This document shows positions 1-5,675 of a stretch of DNA of 12,565 nt, one piece after another. Both the position numbers and the translations under genes were made by a program. How positions within the stretch are numbered: the stretch's first letter is position 1; each line of letters starts with the position of its first letter. The notes under the pieces are model-generated. The model saw only the letters and a list, made by a program, of their open reading frames with translations. It did no database searches and was not told the origin of the DNA. Where the stretch lies: positions 1-12,565 of the forward strand of contig JBMZBW010000078.1 of NCBI GenBank assembly GCA_049612785.1. Reading direction: 5' to 3'. The DNA is from UBA7985 sp049612785 (GTDB lineage Bacteria > Pseudomonadota > Alphaproteobacteria > UBA7985).

Positions 1-54
1 ATAGAAAATTCCGCGTTTGGTGTACGTAAAAGCTGGATAATTGACCGACCGCAT
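1..54 (-). CDS. N-terminal fragment of a probable phage-type (tyrosine recombinase) integrase, cut by the window edge
   Basis: An ATG read leftward from 54 opens a frame that runs off the window after 18 codons (MRSVNYPAFTYTKRGIFY) without a stop. A GAGGAG Shine-Dalgarno lies 10 nt upstream. The 'TYTKRGIFY' string resembles the first beta-strand at the N-terminus of alphaproteobacterial phage integrases, which often begin with a (K)RGxxYFxRRVP stretch. The assignment rests on this short resemblance plus position: the gene starts 76 bp past the 3' end of a tRNA-Leu and points away from it, the usual geometry for an integrase of an element inserted at a tRNA. The catalytic domain (R...HxxR...Y) is outside the window. 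It could be another small protein, but the good ribosome site and tRNA context favour integrase. Confidence 0.45.
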   Translation of the reverse strand, partial: MRSVNYPAFTYTKRGIFY

Positions 55-66
55 GACCACCTGTCT

Positions 67-122
67 CCTCAGACAACACGTGAAATTGTGTTGGGAAACA
101 GTGGGTTACTATAGATCTGAGG
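67..122. repeat. Nested inverted repeats between the putative integrase and tRNA-Leu
   Basis: Two inverted repeats share this gap. CAACAC (74-79) pairs with GTGTTG (88-93) across an 8-nt spacer. Immediately outside it, CCTCAGA (67-73) pairs with TCTGAGG (116-122). The left arms are contiguous and overlap the integrase ribosome-binding region. No T-tract follows, so this is not a convincing terminator. Recombinase or excisionase arm sites, or an operator for the integrase gene, are possible; this is inference. Confidence 0.4.
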
Positions 123-130
123 ACATTCAA

Positions 131-217
131 TGGTGCCCAGGAGAAGACTCGAACTTCCACGCCCCTAAGGGCACAGGTACCTGAAACCTGCGCGTCTACC
201 AATTCCGCCACCTGGGC
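131..217 (-). tRNA. tRNA-Leu, anticodon CAG
   Basis: Read on the minus strand, the 87-nt gene starts GCCCAGG and ends CCTGGGCACCA, giving a perfect 7-bp acceptor stem, discriminator A and an encoded CCA. The D-arm carries GGCGGAATTGGTAGACGC, typical of leucine tRNAs. The anticodon arm is CAGGT-TTCAGGT-ACCTG, with anticodon CAG (reads CUG). A long variable arm (GTGCCCTTAGGGGCGT) marks a class II tRNA, and the T-arm contains GTTCGAGTC. It decodes leucine CUG codons, which are frequent in the neighbouring genes. Its 3' half is a plausible attachment site for the element whose integrase appears to start at 54. Confidence 0.97.
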
Positions 218-230
218 TCCGTCTCGTCAG

Positions 231-247
231 TGCGGAGTGACTCCGCA
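231..247. repeat. Perfect palindrome in the tRNA-Leu leader
   Basis: TGCGGAGT-G-ACTCCGCA is a 17-bp perfect inverted repeat with 8-bp arms around one central base. It lies between the tRNA-Leu promoter and the tRNA 5' end, so the precursor transcript would carry a 7-bp hairpin with a 3-nt loop just before the mature RNA. It could guide 5'-leader processing or be a protein site; the sequence does not decide. Confidence 0.6.
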
Positions 248-267
248 AACGAACTGAAGTGACGCCG

Positions 268-296
268 GATAAACCCGCTTTCAGCGCACATGTCAA
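268..296 (-). promoter_or_regulatory. Sigma-70 type promoter for tRNA-Leu
   Basis: On the minus strand TTGACA (296-291), a perfect -35 consensus, is followed after exactly 17 bp by TTTATC (273-268) as -10. Transcription would start near 260, giving a leader of about 40 nt that includes the palindrome at 231-247. Confidence 0.65.
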
Positions 297-435
297 CACA
301 TGCCAGCCTATCATTTTCTGCGGTGTGACCCTCCCTTGGTCAATACGCGCTTTGTAAGCAACGCAAGCTTGGACTATTGGTCTTTTTAATCAAACAAGTT
401 GCCCTTTGTGGCAGATGAGTTCGGAGATCCTGAAG

Positions 436-1368
436 ATGGCACAAAAGATTGCTACAGTGTTTGGCGGTACGGGGTTTTTGGCGCGTTATATCGTTCCGCA
501 ACTGACCAAGGCGGGGTACCGCGTGCGCATTGCCTCGCGGCACCCCTCCAAGGCTCGACACCTCTTGACGCAGGGCGAAGTTGGCCAGGTACAGCCTGTG
601 TACGCTCCCGTTCAAAACAAAACCGCCGTCGCGCGCGCTGTTGAAGATGCAGACGTCGTGATCAACCTCGTGGGCCTGCTGTTTGAAAGCGGAAAGGGCC
701 AGTCTTTTGAAGCGACGATGGTTGCTGGTGCGGCCAATGTTGCCGCTGCGGCTGCCAAGGCGGGCGCAAGCACGATGGTGCAGGTCTCCGCACTGGGTGC
801 CGATGAGCGCAGCGCGTCGGATTATGCCCGCTGCAAGGCCTTGGGTGAGAAGGCGGTTCTGCGTGCTTTTCCTAAGGCGACCATCCTTCGCCCGAGCATT
901 GTCGTCGGGCCTGAGGACGGTTTCTTTAATCGGTTTGGCGGAATGCCAGTTGTCCCCCTGATCGGTGGCGGCAAGACCCTCTTCCAACCCATCAGTGTGA
1001 GCGACGTGGCTGACGCTGTCATGGCTGCTGTTGGCAACAGTGGTGCGCAGGGTCAGACCTATGAGCTTGCAGGGCCGCAAACCTACTCGTTTAAAGAGCT
1101 GATGGACCTGATGCAGTCCATTACCTACTCCAACGCTCCGCAGGTGCACGTCCCTTGGGGCGTGGCTGAGTTGATTGGGCTGGTCGGTAAACTCGCTCCG
1201 GTCCCACCGCTCACTCGCGACCAAGTCGTTCTGCTGCGCAGCGATAATGTGGCCACCGGCACCTTGCCGGGTATTGAAGCACTTGGGGTTGAGACAGCGC
1301 CCATCGAGTCGATCCTGCCAACCTACCTGGTGCGCTTCCGGAACGGCGGTCAGTACGCAAAGGCCTGA
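436..1368 (+). CDS. Complex I NDUFA9-family NAD(P)-binding protein (extended SDR-like)
   Basis: 310 residues from an ATG with GGAG 9 nt upstream. Longer starts at 399 or 406 lack a ribosome site and add residues before the Rossmann fold. The N-terminus ATVFGGTGFLARYIVPQL has the GGTGFLA dinucleotide loop. Later segments ADVVINLVGLLFESG, QVSALGADERS and the LRPSIVVGPEDGFFNRF block match the NDUFA9-like atypical SDR family, whose mitochondrial member is an accessory complex I subunit that binds NADP(H). The classical YxxxK pair is changed to a Y-ARCK context (SDYARCKALGE), so the family-type Tyr and Lys appear retained around residues 138-142. Bacterial members may act in quinone or complex I metabolism, but the exact role is unknown. 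It is convergent with uppP, with only 20 bp between the stops. Confidence 0.88.
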   Translation: MAQKIATVFGGTGFLARYIVPQLTKAGYRVRIASRHPSKARHLLTQGEVGQVQPVYAPVQNKTAVARAVEDADVVINLVGLLFESGKGQSFEATMVAGAANVAAAAAKAGASTMVQVSALGADERSASDYARCKALGEKAVLRAFPKATILRPSIVVGPEDGFFNRFGGMPVVPLIGGGKTLFQPISVSDVADAVMAAVGNSGAQGQTYELAGPQTYSFKELMDLMQSITYSNAPQVHVPWGVAELIGLVGKLAPVPPLTRDQVVLLRSDNVATGTLPGIEALGVETAPIESILPTYLVRFRNGGQYAKA

Positions 1369-1388
1369 GTGCGCCCAACTTTGTTCTG

Positions 1389-2237
1389 CTAGATCGGCGG
1401 TGTCGCCGACACCCCGATCACAAGGACGAAGGCAAAAATAGAGAGAGCGAGAACCACGCGATAAATCACGAAGGGCAGCAGGTCCGAAACGCGGATGAAC
1501 CGCATGAACAACCATATGGCGGCCATGGCGGATATAAACGCCAAACCAGCGCCCAGTAGAGCCAAACGGCTCAAATCCCAATTTCCATCGCTGACCGTTG
1601 AATAGGTCTCATACCCACCCGCAGCAATGATGGCCGGGATGGACAGAACCATGGAAAGACGCGCCGCATCTGTCCGGTTAATCGATAACAGGCGACCAGC
1701 GGTCATTGTGATCCCGGAACGAGATGTTCCGGGAATAAGGGCCAGACATTGCAAAGCCCCAAAGACAAGAGCGTCAACAAAAGTGATGTCTTTGGCCGTT
1801 CGCGTACTGGCAAAACCGATATCTGCAAACAAAAGAACCAGGCCAAATACGAGGGTCGCCGTAGCAACCACCAAAGGGTTCAGCAGCCAGGCATCCGGCA
1901 CGAAAGTCGCGACAGCCAATCCCGCAGCCATCAGGGGGATGCTTGCCATTACGACAAAGAGGAACAAGCGACGATCGTAGGTCTCACGCATCAACAGAGT
2001 ATCGATACCACCCCGCGCCACGCTGAGGACCATGCGCCAGAAGTAAATCACCACCGCAGCAAGTGTCCCAACATGCAGCGCTACATTCAGTGTGAGCATT
2101 TCTGCCTGAGTCACTTCTTCCCCAATACCGACCCAAGAGGCAGCGCTCCAGATCAGCACAAGGTGCCCGGAGCTGGAAACGGGTAGGAACTCCGTCACGC
2201 CCTGAACAATAGATTGAAGAACAAGCAACCCAAACAT
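1389..2237 (-). CDS. uppP: Undecaprenyl-diphosphatase (undecaprenyl-pyrophosphate phosphatase)
   Basis: 282-residue polytopic inner-membrane enzyme that converts undecaprenyl pyrophosphate to undecaprenyl phosphate. This recycles the lipid carrier for peptidoglycan and polysaccharide synthesis; excess enzyme gives bacitracin resistance, hence the alternative name bacA. The family signatures are intact: QGVTEFLPVSSSGH at residues 12-25 (Q12 and E16 of the (E/Q)xxxE motif, His25) and PGTSRSG at 168-174 with Arg172. Long hydrophobic segments cover most of the chain, and length is normal. The ATG at 2237 fits the family N-terminus exactly and has a weak TTAGG site upstream. It diverges from fzlA across a 303-bp gap and converges on the NDUFA9-family gene without a visible terminator between them. 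Confidence 0.97.
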   Translation of the reverse strand: MFGLLVLQSIVQGVTEFLPVSSSGHLVLIWSAASWVGIGEEVTQAEMLTLNVALHVGTLAAVVIYFWRMVLSVARGGIDTLLMRETYDRRLFLFVVMASIPLMAAGLAVATFVPDAWLLNPLVVATATLVFGLVLLFADIGFASTRTAKDITFVDALVFGALQCLALIPGTSRSGITMTAGRLLSINRTDAARLSMVLSIPAIIAAGGYETYSTVSDGNWDLSRLALLGAGLAFISAMAAIWLFMRFIRVSDLLPFVIYRVVLALSIFAFVLVIGVSATPPI

Positions 2238-2285
2238 GAGGTCAGCCTAAGCAATTATTATGAGTTTTTCTGACCAACCCATAGG

Positions 2286-2297
2286 TTTTCGCGAAAA
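2286..2297. repeat. 12-bp palindrome TTTTCGCGAAAA upstream of uppP
   Basis: A perfect palindrome about 50 bp upstream of the uppP start, inside the region where its promoter should lie. It has the size and symmetry of a dimeric regulator site, but I cannot name a regulator. The rest of the gap from 2238 to 2330 shows no other clear element, and I found no convincing uppP -35/-10 pair. Confidence 0.4.
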
Positions 2298-2331
2298 ACT
2301 AGCCCTGCGGTCATCGACTCAAACCCGTCCT

Positions 2332-2360
2332 GTGACAATCAAGAGAGAGATTTTTTAATC
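2332..2360 (+). promoter_or_regulatory. Candidate promoter for fzlA or for a leader/small RNA
   Basis: GTGACA (2332-2337) and TTAATC (2355-2360) are separated by 17 bp. The -10 resembles the TTTATC of the tRNA-Leu promoter in this window. Transcription from near 2367 would give fzlA a long leader (about 170 nt) that includes the hairpins at 2375-2436. Confidence 0.35.
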
Positions 2361-2374
2361 AGTTACGGGAGGAA

Positions 2375-2436
2375 CTGTGCTTCTGGGTGCACAGCGTTGC
2401 GAAAGAGCAACGGAAAAAGAGACCAAAGATGGGTCT
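2375..2436 (+). other. Three tandem stem-loops in the fzlA upstream region (possible structured leader or small RNA)
   Basis: CTGTGC (2375-2380)/GCACAG (2389-2394) is followed with no gap by CGTTGC (2395-2400)/GCAACG (2407-2412), and 7 nt later by AGACC (2420-2424)/GGTCT (2432-2436). All are small perfect stems with 6-8 nt loops. A candidate promoter sits just upstream (2332-2360). No intrinsic terminator is obvious before fzlA, so a structured 5' leader is as likely as a separate RNA. No known RNA family is recognised. Confidence 0.3.
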
Positions 2437-2540
2437 AGAGCCATGATTTAGCGATGATTTTGCCGTTTTTGACCGCTTGCTCAGGCCTTACGTTTCGTCA
2501 AAGCCTTGTCAGTTACCGTGTAAGGTTGTAGGCGAATATT

Positions 2541-3191
2541 ATGCGAACATTATTCCATTTTCCCCTCGATCCAAACTGTCGAATTATCCGCTTGATGTTG
2601 GGTGAAAAGCGGCTGGATTTCCGGGAAGCTCCCCCGTCCATGCCGGTTCCGGATGCTCCAGTGATGGAGATCCCCACGCTGGAGGATGTGAACGGAGCGC
2701 AGCTGCCTTACATGATGGTGATCGCAGAGTATCTGGATGAAAGTTACCCTGATCCGCCACTGATTGGCCGAGATATCATCGAGCGGGCCGAAACCCGGCG
2801 ACTCACCCAATACTTCGCCATGGATATGGGTGGCCGCGTGACCAAGCCGATCTTGTTCGAAAAAGTGCAGAAGCCCATGGCGCGTCTGGGCGCACCCGAC
2901 AGTACCGCGATGCGAACCGCCGTCCAGCTCTCGACCAAATACCTTAGCGTTATTGAGGAGCTGTACGAAAACCGCAACTGGATCGCAGGCGGTTCATACA
3001 GCCTCGCCGACATTGCGGCGGTGGCGCAGATTTCTGTGCTGGATTACGTTGATCTGATCGAATGGGACCGCTACCCGGTCCTGCGCCGCTGGTACGCCCG
3101 CGTTAAATCTCGCCGAGCCATGGAAGCCATCCTCGCCGACCGGATTGACGGTGTGCCACCGCCGCGACACTACTCCAACGTCGATTTCTGA
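2541..3191 (+). CDS. fzlA: FzlA-type GST-like cell-division protein
   Basis: 216 residues with a GST architecture: thioredoxin-like N-terminal half (about 1-70, opening MRTLFHFPLDP, cis-Pro in EIPTLED) and helical C-terminal half. The opening, GAPDSTAMR, NWIAGGSYSLADIAAVA, LADRIDG and the terminal HYSNVDF follow the alphaproteobacterial FzlA family. In Caulobacter FzlA binds FtsZ filaments, promotes constriction and has no known need for GST catalysis. The N-terminal domain is unusual: the stretch between LDF (residue 27) and the cis-Pro is short, and the ES pair that binds the glutathione gamma-glutamyl group in catalytic GSTs is Tyr57-Met58. This fits a structural rather than a glutathione-using role. 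A TAGG site lies 8 nt before ATG. The 3' end overlaps the convergent TPR gene by 22 bp. A generic GST of unknown function is the alternative. Confidence 0.8.
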   Translation: MRTLFHFPLDPNCRIIRLMLGEKRLDFREAPPSMPVPDAPVMEIPTLEDVNGAQLPYMMVIAEYLDESYPDPPLIGRDIIERAETRRLTQYFAMDMGGRVTKPILFEKVQKPMARLGAPDSTAMRTAVQLSTKYLSVIEELYENRNWIAGGSYSLADIAAVAQISVLDYVDLIEWDRYPVLRRWYARVKSRRAMEAILADRIDGVPPPRHYSNVDF

Positions 3192-3973
3192 GCCGCTCGC
3201 GAAACCACTTCCAGCGCTTCGCTGGCAAGGGCGGCAAACCGACCCTCATCGCGATCAATGATTCGTTGCAGATCGCTGCTTGCAAGTTCCGCATCGCCAG
3301 AGGCCAGCGCGATTTGCGCACGGAGCCACAGACCGGGGATGTTGAAAGGCTCGATCAGCAAGGCTTGCAAGGCGTCGTCCGCGGCATGATCAAGCTCATC
3401 GATGGCCAGATAGGTCGACCCGCGAAAAACCAGGGCCTCCACGTTTTCGGCGTCCAGCGCCAAAGCCAGATCGAGGTCCGAGACGGTTCCTTCATAGTCC
3501 CCCAGCGCTGCTCTCACCAAGGCTCGGTCTACCCAGATTGACGGTTCAAAACGGTCGATATCCAGTGCCCTTGTATAAGCCCGAAAAGCGCGTTCTGGCT
3601 CCCCCGCCGCGTCGAACAGATCACCGGCTGATCGAATCAGGCTGAGGGCGTACTTGGTCTCGTTGAAGATCGCATCGTTGCTGATGTTTTCCAGAATTTC
3701 GGCGGCTCGCAGTTGATCGCCCGCACGAAAGGTTGCGATGGCCAGACAATAGAAAGCGAATGAATCCCCACCGGCGTCCGAAGAAAGCCACTGCTCGGCG
3801 TAATCCATTGCCAGAACAGGGTCGAACTCGCCCTTAGCCATACAGCTGACAAAGGTGCCGCGATGGTCGTTGGGCACGTCTGCCGGATCGATTGCCCAGG
3901 ATGGCGACCCCAGAGACCAGACCAGACAAATCAGCCCTAGGCTTAAAGACCGAAAAAGATAACTAAGAGACAT
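3170..3973 (-). CDS. Secreted TPR-repeat protein of unknown role
   Basis: 267 residues. The N-terminus is a clear Sec signal peptide: Arg8, hydrophobic core LSLGLICLVWSL, likely cleavage after SPSWA (residue 27). The Cys16 context is not a lipobox, so a soluble periplasmic protein is expected. The mature chain is alpha-helical with tetratricopeptide-like repeats, seen at ERAFRAYTRALDIDRF, VDRALVRAALGDYEGTVSDL, DLALALDAENVEALVFRGST and DHAADDALQALLIEP. TPRs mediate protein-protein contacts; no catalytic domain is present. The C-terminal end overlaps the fzlA 3' end by 22 bp, tail to tail. Its start is only 33 bp from the divergent SDR gene, so promoters must lie within or very near the coding ends. 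The ribosome site is weak. No specific partner can be named. Confidence 0.85.
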   Translation of the reverse strand: MSLSYLFRSLSLGLICLVWSLGSPSWAIDPADVPNDHRGTFVSCMAKGEFDPVLAMDYAEQWLSSDAGGDSFAFYCLAIATFRAGDQLRAAEILENISNDAIFNETKYALSLIRSAGDLFDAAGEPERAFRAYTRALDIDRFEPSIWVDRALVRAALGDYEGTVSDLDLALALDAENVEALVFRGSTYLAIDELDHAADDALQALLIEPFNIPGLWLRAQIALASGDAELASSDLQRIIDRDEGRFAALASEALEVVSRAAQKSTLE

Positions 3974-4006
3974 GGAACCCAGTTAGCTGGAGAGCGTGGC
4001 GAAACC

Positions 4007-4912
4007 GTGAGCATCCATCCTACCCAATTATTCTGTTTTGGCCTTGGATTTTCAGGTCAGGCCCTTGCGTATCGCGCTTTGGAGGCGGGTTGGACCGTCT
4101 GTGGGACAGTCCGCAGCCCGGAAAAAGCTGAGCGGCTGCGAGATCATGGAATTCAGGCCCATGTTCTTGACGCCAGTGACGCGACGCATCTGCCGGATGA
4201 TGTGCAAGTCGCTTTGTCTGAAAGTTCTCACATCCTGCAATCCATCGGCACCGCGAAATCAGGCCACGACCCCCTTTTGCCCTTGCTCGAACCCTTAGCC
4301 GCATCGCTGAGGCCGACTTGGGCCGGATATTTGTCGACCACGGTGGTCTACGGTGACTGGCAAGGGGCTATGGTGGACGAAACTTCGCCCGCTCGCAGCA
4401 CCTCGTCCCGAGGCTTGTCCCGGTTAAAGGCTGAAGCGGCTTGGACAGCGTTTGGCTGGCCCATGCACCTGTTCCGATTAGCCGGAATTTATGGACCAGG
4501 GCGCAATGCGCTCGAAACAGTGCGCAGCGGGCGCGCTCGGATCATTGACAAGCCGGATCAGGTCTTCAGCCGCATCCATGTCGATGACATCGCCAGTGCC
4601 GTTTTTGCGTCCATGATCAATCCGACCGCCACACCGACGCAGGCAGAGGTTTTCAACGTCTGTGATGACTTTTCCTGTGCGCCGGGTGACGTCATTGCCT
4701 ATGCCTGCACGCTGCTGGACCAGCCTGTACCCTCCCCTGTGTCGATGGAAGAAGCAGGTCTGTCTGCCATGGGACGGAGTTTCTATGCGGACAACAAGCG
4801 GGTCTCGAACCAAAAACTGAAGGATGTGCTGGGCTGGGCCCCTGCTTTCCCAACCTATCGCGAAGGGCTGGACGCTATTTTTTCTTCGTCGGACTTTTCC
4901 GGGGCGCATTGA
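4007..4912 (+). CDS. Atypical short-chain dehydrogenase/reductase, NAD-dependent epimerase-like (YeeZ type)
   Basis: 301 residues starting at GTG; no in-frame ATG precedes the Rossmann strand LFCFGLGFSGQAL (residues 8-20), whose GLGFSG loop is the atypical GxGxxG form. Later blocks are typical of YeeZ-like extended SDRs: STTVVYGDWQGAMVDE (110-125), RLAGIYGPGRN (157-167) and RIHVDDIASAV. The catalytic YxxxK pair is replaced: in SSRGLSRLKAE the Tyr position is Arg135 and the Lys position Arg139. Ordinary SDR hydride chemistry is therefore doubtful, while nucleotide binding is likely. A GGAG sits 14 nt before GTG, which is long. It diverges from the TPR gene, and its 3' end overlaps the convergent M50B gene by 38 bp. 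Substrate unknown. Confidence 0.85.
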   Translation: MSIHPTQLFCFGLGFSGQALAYRALEAGWTVCGTVRSPEKAERLRDHGIQAHVLDASDATHLPDDVQVALSESSHILQSIGTAKSGHDPLLPLLEPLAASLRPTWAGYLSTTVVYGDWQGAMVDETSPARSTSSRGLSRLKAEAAWTAFGWPMHLFRLAGIYGPGRNALETVRSGRARIIDKPDQVFSRIHVDDIASAVFASMINPTATPTQAEVFNVCDDFSCAPGDVIAYACTLLDQPVPSPVSMEEAGLSAMGRSFYADNKRVSNQKLKDVLGWAPAFPTYREGLDAIFSSSDFSGAH

Positions 4913-5675
4913 GCAGCTTCCGGCGTCTGTCCATGACTTCCAGCCGATAGGTCACCAGGACACAGGCAGCGGTCCAGACAAGCCAAGTCAGAACCCAGAA
5001 AAACTCCGGCAAGACATAGAGTTCCGCCAGAGACATTGCATCCGAAGGCTCGCCCAGCCCCAGCAGGTACCAAACCGACCGAACGCCCTCAATGAGCAAG
5101 GTGGCTGCAATGATCCGCTGGACCCAATCCACCGGAACGCGTTTGCCAATGCTCGACGCACACAAAAGCGCGACAATCAGCAAACTCACCACCAAAATAG
5201 CAGCAATGGTGATGGTGGAGACGGCGTCCTCCTTGGGCCACCAGAGCGTTACGCCGCCAATAATGGCTGCGACAACAACGAGTGTCCCCTGGGTCTCCAG
5301 CCCTCTACCGTGCGCCTCCCAATACAAGACCGCACCCACCAGAGGCGGCGTGGCATAGCCCGCCCATGAAATTGGTAGACGCCAACTTTCGACCGTATAG
5401 GTCACACTGCCCGAACCATCCCAGTTCAGCTGAAAGTCGACGATGGAGCTGGCGCTAATCAGGACGAAAAAGCCGTGACCGAATTCATGGAAAAAGGTCG
5501 CAAACCAATTAAACCAAGCGCTGATCGGGCCAAAGACCCAGCCAAAAGGCCCGGCCATCCGTCCCAATTCGACCAGCAACAAAGAAATCAGAGCCGCCAG
5601 CATCATTTCCAGAGCAACCGCTGAGGGAACGGGAAGCTTGAGCGTGCTTATCGGTTCCTTGGGGGCGCGGGCCAT
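4875..5675 (-). CDS. Membrane M50B-family metallopeptidase
   Basis: 266 residues, polytopic. The zinc motif HEFGH is at 63-67, within a membrane-proximal segment WFATFFHEFGHGFFVLI. It is followed by the M50B-type run SGSVTYTVES...SWAGYATPPLVGAVLYW and, near the C-terminus, GEPSDAMSLAELYVLPEFFW, whose Asp is a candidate third ligand. These features match the M50B group of intramembrane zinc peptidases rather than RseP, since there is no PDZ domain. Several further hydrophobic helices and a basic cytosolic tail (KSPTKKK) follow. A strong GGAGG lies 8 nt before ATG. The start overlaps the stop of the upstream hydrolase (TAATG), so the two are probably co-translated. Substrate is unknown; M50 enzymes usually cleave within or near membranes. 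Confidence 0.87.
   Translation of the reverse strand: MARAPKEPISTLKLPVPSAVALEMMLAALISLLLVELGRMAGPFGWVFGPISAWFNWFATFFHEFGHGFFVLISASSIVDFQLNWDGSGSVTYTVESWRLPISWAGYATPPLVGAVLYWEAHGRGLETQGTLVVVAAIIGGVTLWWPKEDAVSTITIAAILVVSLLIVALLCASSIGKRVPVDWVQRIIAATLLIEGVRSVWYLLGLGEPSDAMSLAELYVLPEFFWVLTWLVWTAACVLVTYRLEVMDRRRKLLNAPRKSPTKKK

Noticed and set aside
340..1581. 413-codon minus-strand open frame antisense to the NDUFA9-family gene
   Set aside because: It runs across two real genes and their junction, has low-complexity shadow composition and no family match.
2375..2436. 6S, SRP, RNase P or tmRNA gene in the uppP-fzlA gap
   Set aside because: None of their conserved sequence blocks is present; only generic small stems are seen.
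2443..2460. Direct repeat ATGATTT spaced by 11 bp upstream of fzlA
   Set aside because: Only two short AT-rich copies; too little to call an operator.
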